Assembly: GCA_023014365.1 (NCBI GenBank)
Contig: JAEBUN010000015.1
Location: forward strand, 124,001-188,000
DNA: 64,000 bases
Reading direction: 5' to 3'
DNA from: Lepiota brunneoincarnata
Taxonomy: Eukaryota > Basidiomycota > Agaricomycetes > Agaricales > Agaricaceae
The translations under genes were made by a program, and so were the position numbers. Below are positions 50,846 through 62,680 of this stretch, in pieces; within the stretch, counting starts at the first letter, position 1; the number at the start of each line of letters is the position of its first letter. The notes under the pieces are model-generated. The model made no database searches. It was not told the DNA's origin and was given only the letters and a program-made list of their open reading frames with translations.

Positions 50846-53351
50846 GACCATCCCTGCCCTCATGTGCCTGTGTGCGTGAACTGCGGTGGCGCTCACGCCG
50901 CTTCGGCTTCGGCCTGCCTGTTCTGGGCTCACCGCTTTGATCGGGAGTGGATTGAGCGCCGGTACGATTCTCCGGTAAGGGTCCGTTCCCCGCCGCGTCA
51001 ACCCCGCTTACCCCAATGAATAGGGACCGTCAGGAACCTAGGAGATTGAGGAAAGCGTGTCACATATGGTTGCAGAATGTATTCCGTAGTTACATTCTTG
51101 TAGACTCTCTGCTAGAGCAATTCAAGGATGACGTTGATATGTTCTTACTACAGGAGCCGCCTTGGCGCTCCATCCATCGCGTCCCGTCCTCCTCTGACCC
51201 TGACGGGGATGAGGTTGTCGGGGTGCCCAAGCATCTGGAGTGGCTGTGCTTATTCTACCCTCCTTCTTCCCCGGACCAGCCTCCTTGGGTTATGGCGTAC
51301 GTACATAACCGGATGATGCAGCTCCAGCCCTCGCTTCGACGCGATGTTGTCGATCACCATGACGTCATGGCCATCTCCATGTTTTTGCATGGGGAGGCCG
51401 TGTACTTTCTCAACGTCTACTCGGACGACAGACAGTCGGGCATTTGCTATCTTGCGGATGCGGTTGACTCTCTCCCGCAGTGCGCCCTCATGTCGGGGGA
51501 CTTCAACTGCCGCTCACCGCAGTGGGATCCGTGGGCCCCCCACAACCCCACTGCTGCCGCCTCCCTGCTGGAAACGGCGGACTTGTTGGGCCTGGATCTC
51601 TCGCTCCCTGAGAACCCAGGCCCCACACACTTCCCCTTTGAGGAGGGGCTTGCTTCTACCATGATTGACCTCGTGTTTGCAAGGGCGGCTGCGGGCCATC
51701 TGCCGCTTCCCACGCGGTGTCCCGATCTGCAGGGTCAATCTGACCACTGCCCCCTTCGGATCACTATCCCCCTGGAAGCCTTCGAGGAGGCTGTGCCCAG
51801 GCGCTCGCTGAAGCGGGACTCGGACGAGGAGGCCGAGTTCCTAGCTGAGGTTTCGACGGGGCTTATGGGCCTGGACTATCCAGACCTGGGCTCATCTGAC
51901 AGGATCAACGAGGTGGCCCTGGCCATCTCTGCGGTCTTCTCCGAGGCGTGGCTCGCCCACTCCAAGGAGATCTGTGTTGTCTCACGGTCTAAACCGTGGT
52001 GGGACGACGAGTGCTCACGCACTTACGCGGTGTATTCTTGGTCTTGGGACCGGGAGGACGCTCGCACGTTCAAGCGGACCTGAAAGGCTGCCAAACGCAA
52101 GTTCTTCAATGAGCGCATCGAGGAAATTGCTTCTTCCAACAAGCGCCCCTGGGACCTGATGGATTGGGTCAGGGCGCGCAAGTTACCTCCCTGCGAGGCG
52201 ATCCGCTATCACGATCGCCCCTGCAACACTCTCGAGGAACTTTGGGAAGGGCTCCATGGCTCTTACAACGCCGCCAACGACCGCCCGGTCGATGTCGGGG
52301 TGCTTGATCAGATCGATCCGCTCCCGCTGTGGGAGTGGCCGGTCTTTTCCGACTTGGAGATGCACAAGGCTCTGCACGCGTGCTCCTCTCTGTCCTCGCC
52401 CAGTCCAGACCACGTCACGTGGATGCACCTCAAGTCCATTCTGGCGGGCCCGACGGTCACCCGTTTGGTCTGTCGGATTGCCGATGCCTGCATGGAGTGC
52501 GGACATTGGCCTCGCCACTTTAAGGAGAGCGTGTCGGTCATTATACCGAAGCCTGGCAAGCCCTCCTATGCCACTCCGAAGGCGTTCAGACCGATCGTCC
52601 TTCTCAACACTCTCGGTAAGCTTATCGAGAAAATGATCTCGCGCCGCTTGCAGTTTGAGGCTGTCAAGTTCGGCGTCGTGATCCAGCGGTCCACCAAAGA
52701 TGCTGGTGCCTACCTCGTGCACCTTGTCCATGCCGGGTGGGCCTGCGGGTTGAAGACGAGTGTTCTCACCTTTGATATCGCACAGTTTTTCCCATCCCTG
52801 AGTCATGGGATGCTTCTTGCGGTTCTGGCTCGGCAGGGGTTCTCCCCTTGTGTGGGCCGGTTCTTCGCTTCTTATCTCACGGGGAGGTTTACCAGCTACG
52901 CCTGGAACTCCTTCCTGTCTGAACCGTTCCGGGCAGAGGTGGGGGTGGGCCAGGGGTCTGCCCTCTCACCCGTCCTGTCCGGCCTCTACTTGGCTCCCAC
53001 CATGTACATTATCGAGCGGAGGCTCCCTCAACCGGGCCTTTCGCTCCTGTCGTACGTCGACGATGGTACCATCGTGGCGCAGGCCTGGGACCTGGACGCT
53101 AACTGCGCCCTGCTCCGCAGATCTTACGAAGTTGTCCATGACACCTTTACCCGGTTCGCACTCGTCGTGGAGCACGACAAGTCCAAACTTTTCCACTTCT
53201 CACGGGATCGTTCTGGTGAGAACCCCCCAGTGGACTTGGGGTTTCCCCCATTTACCGGTGCTACTCCCCTGCGGCCCAAGACCTATTGGAGGTACTTGGG
53301 CTTCTATTTCGATCGTGCCCTTACGTTTAAGGAGCATGTTCGGTTCTACTC
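50846..53351 (+). mobile_element. LA12', duplicate of LA12
   Basis: Copy of 37505-40010, cut at 53351 by the E3 poly(T). It has the same nonsense and 24-bp deletion. Confidence 0.85.
51016..53351 (+). pseudogene. LINE-A ORF2 (LA12'), nonsense and deletion as in LA12
   Basis: Endonuclease and RT as in LA12, TGA at 52081-52083, FHPNQFGG missing near 52675. The frame is open through the junction into poly(T), giving a meaningless Phe run and an artificial extension. Confidence 0.85.
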
Positions 53352-53718
53352 TTTTTTTTTTTTTTTTTTTTTTAAATCTCCAATTTATTACACGGGCCGC
53401 GTAGGGAGGCCGTGCGCAGCAACGTACTACAGTACAAACGACCGAGCCGTACACTATGGGGTATCTGTACATACAACGCGTGACCGCGGATGCGGGCATG
53501 CGTTTCCCCATGCCCAGGACGAAGCCACCCCGAGTGAACGGAGGCGGGAAGACGGCTGCCGCCCAGCACGCGGCACAGGAACGAAGCCAGGACGAGGTCC
53601 CCCCCCCTTATCGGGGGTTAGGGGTCAATTCCCACGTAAATCCCTACACACCGCCCGAAGGCAGCGGGGGAATAACCAACACCCCAGCCTGGACCCTACC
53701 GGGCGCCAGGCAGAGCTA

Positions 53719-54941
53719 CTAGCCGATACCCCCCGGGGGGGGCCCGGCCCTCTCGGCGAACGCGAACGCGGTCGGGGACGCCTCGAGGAAAGCAATGAGA
53801 GCCTCGACCGTAGCCGGGACCCCCGCCATGGAGTGCCTGGGGCAGCTCCGAAACACGTGCTCACAAGTCTCCTCCCGAAACCCGCAGCGACAGGAATAAT
53901 CTTCCCGTGGGAAAAAGCGCCTCCGATAGCCCCCTATCGGCGCGTGATTAAGAATAGCACGCGTCATCCGGGCCATTACTGAAACCGAGTGAGCGTGCGG
54001 GATCCAGGCACCACCGTGGAGATACGTGGGCCGCAGGGGACAGTCATCGTCCCTGGCGAGCTGGAGGAAACCATGCCTGCGATGGTCAGGATCCTGGAAC
54101 AAGTCGATCCAGCGGTCCTGACACGACCGTACTTCCTCCTTGCAGAGGTAGTCAAGCGAGGCCCAGGGACGAGCCCCTACCCCAACGGGAGGCAGCGACC
54201 TTGCGAAGTCGTGCACCTGAGTGTGGAAAGGCCACTTCGCAAGCGAAGGGACCTCCCAGAAATGAACCGAGCGGGCCGGATCCCCGGCAAACCACTCGGC
54301 GAGAAGGCGGCAGACCGCCAAGGAATGACCCTGGGCGGAGTGCACTGACGGGTCCACCGCCCGCCTGGCCGAGGCCATCGAGTCGGTGAATAAGACAAGA
54401 CCAGCAGCGCCCTCGACAGAAACTGCCCTGGACACCGCCAGTCGAATGGCGAAAAGCTCGGCCTCGGGAGCCGTAACCTTCCCCCCCGGAAGCCGGACCG
54501 CATGGATGCAGTCCAGCCCCTGGAATACTTGGGCGGCCGAAACCGCCTGGTGGACCCGGCGGGGCGGCAGACTCGCGTCCGTCGCCGCCACCAGAACCCC
54601 CGGATCAGCCTGCGCCCGGGCAAGTACCCGGTCGAGAGCCGCGATATGGGCCGCAAGGGCGTCCTCCGCCCCGCGGTCGTAAGAGTGGAAGTGGACCCGC
54701 TCGGGGTACACATCCAAAAGGCGGCGCCCCGGCCAGGCCTCCGGCGCCACCGCGTCGAAGGGCCCAGCGAGGGCAGCAAGACGCTGGTTAGCGTCGACAA
54801 CAGGCCCCTTCACCTTGATCAGCTCGCGGGGGGGGAGCCTGGCTATGGACCGGACATGGGACCGGAGATCACCGCTGTAGCCCCAGCCAAGGAGGGCACG
54901 AACGGGATGGCCCGGAGCAAGCGTGGCGTACCGCAACTCGG
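53719..54941 (-). pseudogene. LINE-A ORF2 fragment (E3), RNase H and finger
   Basis: Open from the solo LTR junction to the normal stop. RNase H blocks ATDASLPPRRV, AELFAIRLAV and FTDSMASARR are intact, and so is the finger. It joins in frame to 55603 once the LTR and one target copy are ignored. Confidence 0.85.
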
Positions 54942-54946
54942 CACGG

Positions 54947-55597
54947 TGTTAGAGCCGGTGCGGGTCGGGACCAAAGCAGAGGGTCGGGGTGGTATCCTTG
55001 GTATAAGGTAACCGGGGGACAGGGCGAAGTCAGTACGTAGACTTCGGGACCGAGGCGGAGTACGTCGGGCAGGGGGTTGGACTTGCGGCCTCAGCTTATG
55101 TGCTGTGCCCTCCTACTGTCCTAGTCCGTATTTCAGGAAGTCGGAGCCGAAGCGGAGCGAGGCAGAAGAGAGGAGAGGATAGGGAACAGGGAGCTGGTCC
55201 GCTGCTCGATTCGATTATCAGACTGAGGAGTACAAGCCAAGTACCTACGGTATATATACTACTGGCCTTACGAACTATGACTCGTACTGACTACGTGCAG
55301 AGTGAAGCGGAGACCCATATGGTTACAAACGGATTACAAACGAAATGGAGACCGGTACGGGTATGGAGACTGGTAACGTATCTTGACTACGGACGGAAAA
55401 TGGAGACGGGGAAATAGAGACAGCGAGGTTCAGGTGACCACGGCACGTGTGGAGGTGGTCGCGTGATCGGGGCAGTGGGTTGCGGTCGGAGTGAGTCGGG
55501 GCCGAGTCGGAGGGCAGAGGGTTGTTGTGTGGAACACACGTGGAGTCGAGAAGCCGAAGTTTAAGTGATTAGACTTATAGTTGGCATGGATATGACA
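54947..55597. mobile_element. Solo LTR, 651 bp
   Basis: Begins TGTTAGAGCC and ends GATATGACA (5'-TG...CA-3'), flanked by the 5-bp duplication CACGG at 54942-54946 and 55598-55602. Removing the LTR plus one CACGG restores the uninterrupted LINE-A sequence CGGCACGGTCACGAAG seen at 28259-28274. A TATATATA stretch near 55249-55256 could be promoter core. No internal retroviral-type coding region remains, as expected after LTR-LTR recombination. Orientation is uncertain. The superfamily cannot be read from an LTR alone. Confidence 0.9.
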
Positions 55598-55602
55598 CAC
55601 GG

Positions 55603-57785
55603 TCACGAAGCTTCCGGAGATGAAGATGAATGGGGATCAGGCCCGCAATGGCCCCAACCCCCCCATCGGGCGACGTCCTAAAGGCGCCGGTGATCCAGAG
55701 CGCAGCCCGGCGCTGCATCCGGCGGAGGTGGTCCAAGGCGCCCTTACACCTGGCACCCCGGTAATACCACAGACGAAAGCCGTACGTGGCTATAGGAACT
55801 ACGCACGACCGATATAGAAGGCGCTTCTGGTCTGGCAGAAGCCCCCGGACAGAATTACCAAGCATCCCCATGGCCTTGACCGTGGAAATAGCCTTGGTAG
55901 AGTAGAAGCGAACATGCTCCTTAAACGTAAGGGCACGATCGAAATAGAAACCCAAGTACCTCCAATAGGTCTTGGGCCGAAGAGGGGTAGCGCCAGTGAA
56001 CGGGGGAAACCCCAAGTCCACCGGGGGGTTCTCACCGGAACGGTCCCGTGAGAAATGGAACAGCTCGGACTTGTCGTGCTCCACGACCAGTGCGAACCGG
56101 GTAAAGGTGTCATGGACAACCTCATAAGATCTGCGGAGTAGGACGCAGTTAGCGTCCAGGTCCCAGGCCTGCGCCACGATGGTGCCATCGTCGACGTAAG
56201 ACAGGAGCGAAAGGCCCGGCTGTGGGAGCCGACGCTCGATGATATACATGGCCGGGGCCAAGTAGAGGCCGGACAGGACGGGTGAGAGGGCAGACCCCTG
56301 GCCCACCCCCACCTCCGCCCGGAACGGTTCAGACAGGAAGGAGTTCCAGGCGTAGCTGGTAAACCTCCCCATGAGATAAGAAGCGAAGAACCGGCCCACA
56401 CAAGGGGAAAACCCCTGTCGAGCCAGAACCGCGAGAAGCATCCCATGGTTCAGGGATGGGAAGAACTGTGCGATGTCGAAGGCGAGAACACTCGTCTTCA
56501 ACCCGCGGGCCCACCCGGCACGAACAAGGTGCACGAGAAAGGCACCAGCATCTTCGGTGGACCGCTGGATCACACCGCCGAACTGGTTCGGATGAAACAC
56601 GCCAAACTTGACAGCCTCAAACTGCAAGCGGCGCGAGATCATTTTCTCGATAAGTTTACCGAGAGTATTGAGAAGGACGATCGGTCTGAACGCCTTCGGA
56701 GTGGCATAGGAGGGCTTGCCAGGCTTCGGTATGATAACCGACACGCTCTCCTTAAAGTGACGAGGCCAATGCCCGCACTCCATGCAGGCATCGGCGATCC
56801 GACAGACCAAATGGGTGACCGTCGGGCCCGCAAGAACAGACTTGAGGTGCGTCCACGTGACGTGGTCCGGACCGGGTGAGGACAAAGAAGAGCACGCGCG
56901 CAAGGCCTCGTGCATCTCCAAGTCGGAAAAGACCGGCCACTCCCGCGGCGGGAGCGGATCGATCTGATCAAGAACCCCGACATCGACCGGGCGGTCGTTG
57001 GCGGCGTTGTAAGAACCGTGGAGCCCCTCCCAGAGCTCCTCGAGGGTGTTGCAAGGGCGATCGCGATAGCGGATCGCCTCACAGGGAGGCAACTTGCGCG
57101 CCCTGACCCAGTCCATCAGGTCCCAGGGGCGCTTGTTGGTAGAAGCAATCTCCTCGATGCGCTCATCGAAGAACTTGCGTTTGGCGGCCTTCCAGGTTCG
57201 CTTAAACGTGCGAGCGTCCTCCCGGTCCCGAGACCGAGAATACACCGCGTAGGTGCGCGAGCACTCGTCGTCCCACCACGGCTTAGACCGTGAGACGACG
57301 CAGATCTCTTTGGAGTGGGCGAGCCACGCCTCGGAGAAGACTGCAGAGATAGCCAGGGCCACCTCGTCGATCCTGTCAGATGAGCCCAGGTCCGGAAAGT
57401 CCAGGCCCATAAGCCCCGTCGATACCTCAGCTAGGAACTCGGCCTCCTCATCCGAGCCCCGCTTCAGCGAGCGCCTGGGCACAGCCTCCTCGAAGGCCTC
57501 CAGAGGGATAGTGATCCGAAGGGGGCAGTGGTCAGATTGACCCCGCAGATCGGGACACCGCGTGGGAAGCGGCAGATGGCCCGCAGCCGCCCTCGCAAAC
57601 ACAAGGTCGATCACGGTAGAAGCGAGCCCCTCCTCAAAGGGGAAGTGCGTGGGGCCCGGGTTCTCAGGGAGCGAGAGATCCAGGCCCAACGAGTCCGCCG
57701 TTTCCAGCAGGGAGGCGGCAGCAGCGGGATTGTGGGGAGCCCACGGGTCCCACTGCGGCGAACGGCAGTTGAAGTCCCCTGACAT
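55603..57785 (-). pseudogene. LINE-A ORF2 fragment (E3), endonuclease 3' half and RT
   Basis: Open from M159 equivalent (SGDFNCRSPQ) through QSDHCPLRI, the linker, and RT blocks VIIPKPGKPS, FDIAQFFPSL, GQGSALSP and YVDD to the LTR junction. No stop seen. Endonuclease residues before SGDFN are missing by truncation. Confidence 0.85.
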
Positions 57786-57787
57786 GA

Positions 57788-58228
57788 GCTCTTGACTACC
57801 TCCGCAAGGAGGAAGTACGGTTGTGTCAGGACCGCTGGATCGATCTGTTCCAGGATCCTGACCATCGTGGGCATGGTTTCCTCCAACTCACCAGGGATGA
57901 TGACCGTCCCCTTCAGCCCACTTATCTCCACGGTGGTGCCTGGATCCCGCACGCTCACTCGGTGTCAGTAATGGCCTGGATGACACGTGCTATTCTTAAC
58001 CACACGCCGATAGGGGGCTATCGGAGGCGCTTTTTTCCACAGGAAGATTATTCCTGTCGCTGCGGGTTTTGGGAGGAAACTCGTGAGCATGTGTTCCGGA
58101 GCTGCCCCAGGCACTCCATGGCGGGGGTCCCGGCTACGGTCGAGGCCCTCATTGCTTTCCTCGAGGCGTCCCCGACCGCGTTCGCGTTCGCCGAGAGGGC
58201 AGGGCCCCCCCTGGGGGGTATCGGCTAG
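57788..58228 (+). pseudogene. LINE-A ORF2 C-terminus (LA13)
   Basis: From LDYLRKEEV through the C-terminal finger (CRCGFWEETREHVFRSC) to the stop at 58228. Open but a fragment. RNase H is absent. Confidence 0.8.
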
Positions 58229-58595
58229 TAGCTCTGCCTGGCGCCCGGTGGGGTCTGGGCTGGGGCGTTGGTTATTCCCCCGCCGTCTTCGGGCGGCGTG
58301 TAGGGATTTACGCAGGAATTGACCCCTAACCCCCGATGGGGGGGGACCTTGTCTCGGCTTTGTTCCCGCGCTGCGCACTGGGCGGCAGCCATCTTCCCGC
58401 CTCCGTTCATTCGGGGCGGCTTCGTCCTGGGCATGGGGAAACGCATGCCCGCATCCGCAGTCATGCGTTGTATGTACAGATACCCCGTAGTGTACAGCTC
58501 GGTCGTTTGTACTGTAGTACGTTGCTGCGCACGGCCTCCCTACGCGGCCCGTGTAATAAATTGGAGATTTAAAAAAAAAAAAAACAAAAAAAAAA
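57788..58595 (+). mobile_element. LINE-A copy LA13, 3' end only
   Basis: ORF2 C-terminus, 3' UTR and tail, poly(A) 58571-58595 with one internal C. The left end abuts E3. It may be the 3' remainder of LA12 (both plus strand), with the part between lost, but the flanks give no target duplication to prove it. Confidence 0.8.
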
Positions 58596-58631
58596 GAGAT
58601 TGCTTCTGCAAACAAGCGCCCCTGGGACCTG

Positions 58632-61373
58632 ATGGCCTGGGTCAAGCAGCGCAAGTTACCCGCTTGTGACGCGATACAGCACGATGGAGTGCCATGCTAT
58701 GATATGGCCTCCCTCTGGGACGCCTTGCACGGGACCTACAACGTGGCCTCTGGCCGCGCTGTAGATCCCTCTGTGTTGGACGCTCTCCCCGCCTGCGCAG
58801 GGAGAGCGTGGTACCCTTTCTCCACTTTGGAGCTCGAGGACGCCTTATGTTCTTGCGCGAAGAAGTCTGCTCCCGGGCCCAATCATGTTACGTGGTCGTA
58901 CCTGAAGGATATCGTGGCGGACCGAGCGTCCTGCCACGTGTTCGTCGATCTCGCCAATGCCTGCCTTATGGCAGGGCATTGGCCTGATTATTTCAAGGAG
59001 TCTAACTCGGTGGTCATACCTAAGCTGGGAAAGCCCTCATACTTCACCCCCAAAGCCTTTCGGCCGATTGTGTTGCTTAACACATTGGGTAAAATCGTGG
59101 AGAAGATGATCTCCAACCGCCTCCAGTTTGATTGTGTCAAATGGGGGGTGTTTCATCCCAACCAGGTTGGCGGTATCCGCCAAAAGTCCACTGAGGACGC
59201 CGGGTTGATCCTCACTCATCTCGTCCATGTGGGGTGGGCTCGGGGACTGCGGACTAGCGTTGTAGCCTTTGATATCGCTCAGTTCTTCCCTTTGCTGAAT
59301 CATGATATGATTCTGGTGGTGCTGTCGCGGTCGGGGTTTGCGCCCGAGTTGGTGCAATTCTTCGGCTCTTACCTGGTCGGGAGGTCTACCACGTACTTGT
59401 GGAATGCCTTCCGGTCGGATCCTAGACGGGCGGACGTGGGCGTGGGGCAGGGCTCTGCTCTGTCCCTGGTCTTGTCTGCCTTGTATCTAGCCCCCCTGGT
59501 CTACTTGTACTACCAGCGGACCCCCGGCCTTGGTGTCAACATGCTTTCATATATTGACGATGGGACCCTTATAGTCCAGACCAAGACTTGGGAGGACAAT
59601 GTTTCTGCCCTGCAGGTGGCGTACCGCTGCGTGCACAGGCTCTTTGACTCTTTCGGCCTTACACTTGAGCATACCAAGTCTGAGGTCTTTCACTTCTCTC
59701 GTAACCCAAGGGATGCCAACCCGCCCATTGACTTGGGCTTCCATCCGTACACGGGGGACACCCCCTGGAAGCCCAAGCCATTCTGGCGGTACTTGGGTTT
59801 CTACTTTGACCATGCTCTCACTTTCCGCAAGCACGTGCGTTACTACTCTACCAAGGCCTTCTCCATGGTTGGTGCGATGGGGATGCTTGGTAACTCAACC
59901 CGGGGGTTGCTTCCTGACCAGAAGCGCCTCCTCTACCGGTCCTGCATGGTTCCTATAGCCACGTATGGATTTCGGATGTGGTATCACGAGGGTTTCCGTA
60001 ACAAGGGAATCCTCAAGATGTTTAACTCCATGCAGCGGCGAGCCGCCAACTGGATCATCGGTGCGTTCCGCACGTCCCCAGCCGGGGGGGCAGAGGCCCT
60101 AGCGGGCCTTCTGCCCTTCCGGCTGCATCTTAAGAAGTTGGCCTCCCAAACGATATTCCGGGTCGCCATTCTTGCGGCTAATCATCTGCTTCGGCCCTTA
60201 CTGGGCCATGAGTTTAGGGGGAGCTCCCCGGAGCACCCGCGCACTATCTCGGCTCTCACCCCTGTGCTTCGGCCTAAGGTGAAGAGTACTCTTATGGAGG
60301 TGCAGGCAGTGCTTCTGCAGCTTACTGAGCCGTTCTCCCCATTTGCGGACGAGAACAGGCCAGGTCTCTGTCTTTTGGACCGCTTTTCGGAGCAGATCAA
60401 GTTCAGGCTTTACACCGTTGATCCGGAGGGGGATTCGAAGCAACGGCACCTCGACGGACTGCACGCCTCCATTCGGAGGGCACAGTCTGATCCATCGTCT
60501 GTCTGCATAGCGGCTGGTGCCCACCGGCTGCCGTGCAGGAGGCTGCAGGCTGTCTCGGCAGCTTGCGTGTTTGCAGGCGGGTGTCTGGTCAAGCAGGCCA
60601 GGCAGGCCGCGGGGAGGGTTCTGCTTGCTGATGCGGAGCTCCACTCCATTCGGTTGGGAGTAAGCATGGTCCTAGACCGTGCGGAAACCGACCACATCCT
60701 TATCTACACCAGCTCCGTGGGCTCCGCCTGCAGAGCTGTGGATCCCTCTGTGCACGCCGGCCAGGCTCATTCCCTGGAGGTGTGTCGGTCCTTGGACCGC
60801 TGGCTGTCTTCCAAGGCCCAGCAGACCGTTACTTTCTGGCAGGTGCCTACAGGCTCTGTGGCAGAGCTTCACTCTGACGCCGTTGCGATGGCGAAGGAGC
60901 TCCGTGTATCGCTGGGCGTTCGTCCGGCGACTACTATCGACTCTCTCCGGACTGAAGTCACGAGGGGGTGTATCGACGAGTGGGTGAATATATTTCACTT
61001 GCCCCTTTATAGAGGGAGGAACTTCCTCCCTCTGCTGGATTCCCTCAGGAAGCCAATCCAACCCTTGTACCTCTCCGGAGGTGCGTGGCTCCGAGAAATC
61101 GGTCCCCGGATGTCCGTCGCTGGTACAGCAAGGGCCGCCCGCACTATACTCGGTCACGCCCCTATCGGGGAGTACCGCGCTAGATTCCATCGCCAGGAGG
61201 ATCACTCCTGTCCTTGTGGGCTGCGGCTTGAAACCCATACTCACATACTTGCTTCTTGTCCGAAGTATACATGGCGTGGCAGCTTACCCCGTGACCTCGA
61301 TGCCCTCCTGGGCTTTCTGGAACGCAACCCTTCCGCGTTTGCGTTCCTATCCTGGCCCCAAGGGGTGGTATAA
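58632..61373 (+). pseudogene. LINE-B ORF2 fragment: RT, degenerate RNase H and finger, 913 codons open
   Basis: Open to a stop at 61373. The reported start Met (MAWVKQRK) is internal, since LINE-A aligns upstream, so this is a 5'-truncated ORF2 without endonuclease. RT blocks: VVIPKLGKPS, FDIAQFFPLL, GQGSALSL and YIDD (in place of YVDD) near 59553. The RNase H region aligns with LINE-A but the first Asp is Gly (IAAGAHRLPC for VAATDASLPP) and the third is Ser (IYTSSVGSA for LFTDSMASA). The Glu block AELHSIRL is kept. The C-terminal finger CPCGLRLETHTHILASC is intact. LB1 shows the same two replacements, so they belong to the family and not to this copy. Confidence 0.87.
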
Positions 61374-61496
61374 CTGGGGAGGGCCTTTGGGTTATTCCCC
61401 CCTCGCGGCTTCGGTCTTGAGGAACTGATGGTTATTCGCCCCCTGCCCTCAGGTGGGGTGTAGCAATTTATGGAGAATTGACTCCTAACGCCCTTG

Positions 61497-62571
61497 TTTT
61501 TTTTTTTTTTTGAAATCAGCAATTTACGAGGTATAGGGCCCTCCTGTGAGGGAGGACCCTATTGCTATGCGCTCTTGTGAGGCAAGCACCGGATGCACCG
61601 GACCCCGGAATCAACTTAGACTCTAACCTGGCTTAGTCAGTCAGGAGAACCAACAGAGGATTTAGTGCACTCGAGCCGGGTCGCGGGAGACTGTCCCGGC
61701 CTGCTACGGCTCACGCTTTGCCAGGGAGTTAGTATAGAGCCCCGGTTACTGGGCTTCCCGTTTCCGAGCAGGTGGTTTGCTGATGCCAACCGGCGCGGAT
61801 CCCCACCTGTCCCAGGTCTCTGCCTCGCCCACAGCCAACCACGTTGCACTTCCAGAGGTCCGTGGACCAGTGGTATGGAGTTGTTTCAGCACCCTAAGCC
61901 TGCGCCGCCCACTTCGGATGGAACGCCCACGGGGGATCTAACCCCAGGGCATGCCCAGATGCGGACTCACCCAGAGCTCCAAGGTCCGGGCGGCGGACCT
62001 CCCCAATCGGCAGCCCCTATGGGAGAAGCCGTGGGTAACCCCAAAGCCCCAGTGCCCCACCCTTTGCCACCTGACCGGATACCTACTACCATGGACTAAC
62101 AACCGGTACTTACTTGGCTTAAGCCGGTGGCACCCGGACCAAGCGTTCCCATGTGGGGGGTTACCTGGCCCCTTATCGGGACGTTCGATCTGTTTTTGTT
62201 AGAATTCCCCCACTTACCACGCCCTGTGCTTTCGCTCCCTTATCGGGCACAGCCGATCTAGTCCGATCGAGATCGATCCAGATCCACCACTTTGGGCTCC
62301 AATGATCTCTCCCCCAGATTTACCCCAGATCGGCGATTGCCAGTCGCCAAATCGGGAACTGAGATCAAGGAGACCATTGAATTTCCTCGGAGATAGTTTA
62401 CCCACCCGAAGAACCGAGCACATGGTAGTATCCGATGACAACCGCGCGACCTCTCTCCACTTCACAGGTATGGAGGATGAGAGGAAATCAAACCCCCAAC
62501 CTTTCCGGCAGCCGTGTGCAGCCACCTCTCCCCATCTTTAGTGATCGAAACCACTGGGCTAGAGGGGCCCC
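61497..62571 (-). mobile_element. tRNA-headed SINE S2 (minus) in the LINE-B 3' UTR
   Basis: Target CTCCTAACGCCCTTG (15 bp) at 61482-61496 and 62572-62586. Poly(T) 61497-61511, tail GAAATCAGCAATTTACGAGG. The A box (reverse complement 62551-62561) is intact. The B box (62483-62494) has decayed to GGTTTGATTTCC. About 93-95 percent identical to S1 over the full length, so S is a real multi-copy family of about 1.07 kb. Confidence 0.9.
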
Positions 62572-62649
62572 CTCCTAACGCCCTTGTGGCGGAGACCTGA
62601 AGTTCTTAGAGCCTTAGTCCGCGGGGTGTAGGGATTTACGGAGGACTGA

Positions 62650-62680
62650 CTCCTAACCCCCTTCGGGGGGGGGGACCTGT
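62650..62680 (+). other. UUCG-capped hairpin in LINE-B 3' UTR
   Basis: CCCCCTTCGGGGG forms a five-pair stem with a UUCG loop just after GACTCCTAAC. LINE-A has CCCCCGAT(A/G)AGGGGG at the equivalent place after GACCCCTAAC. Possibly a recognition structure for the element's own RT. Confidence 0.6.

Larger units (their letters stand above)
40767..54110. repeat. Tandem segmental duplication, unit 2
   Basis: Repeats unit 1 with very few substitutions (for example near 41482, 42495 and 44477) plus one-base length differences in runs. The right boundary is the midpoint of the interval 54078-54144 in E3. Confidence 0.9.
53352..57787 (-). mobile_element. E3: LINE-A copy (minus), 5'-truncated in the endonuclease, split by a solo LTR
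   Basis: Poly(T) 53352-53373, complete tail, and ORF2 back to SGDFNC at 57785. Left flank is LA12' (RT), right flank is LINE-A (+) from a later ORF2 position (57788), so the insertion lacks a target duplication and the target appears to have lost about 1 kb or been rearranged. It is the right-hand partner of the unequal exchange. Confidence 0.85.

Noticed and set aside
57780..58610. LA13 as an ordinary insertion with its own target duplication
   Set aside because: The bases left of 57788 and right of 58595 do not match. It is treated as a fragment of uncertain history.
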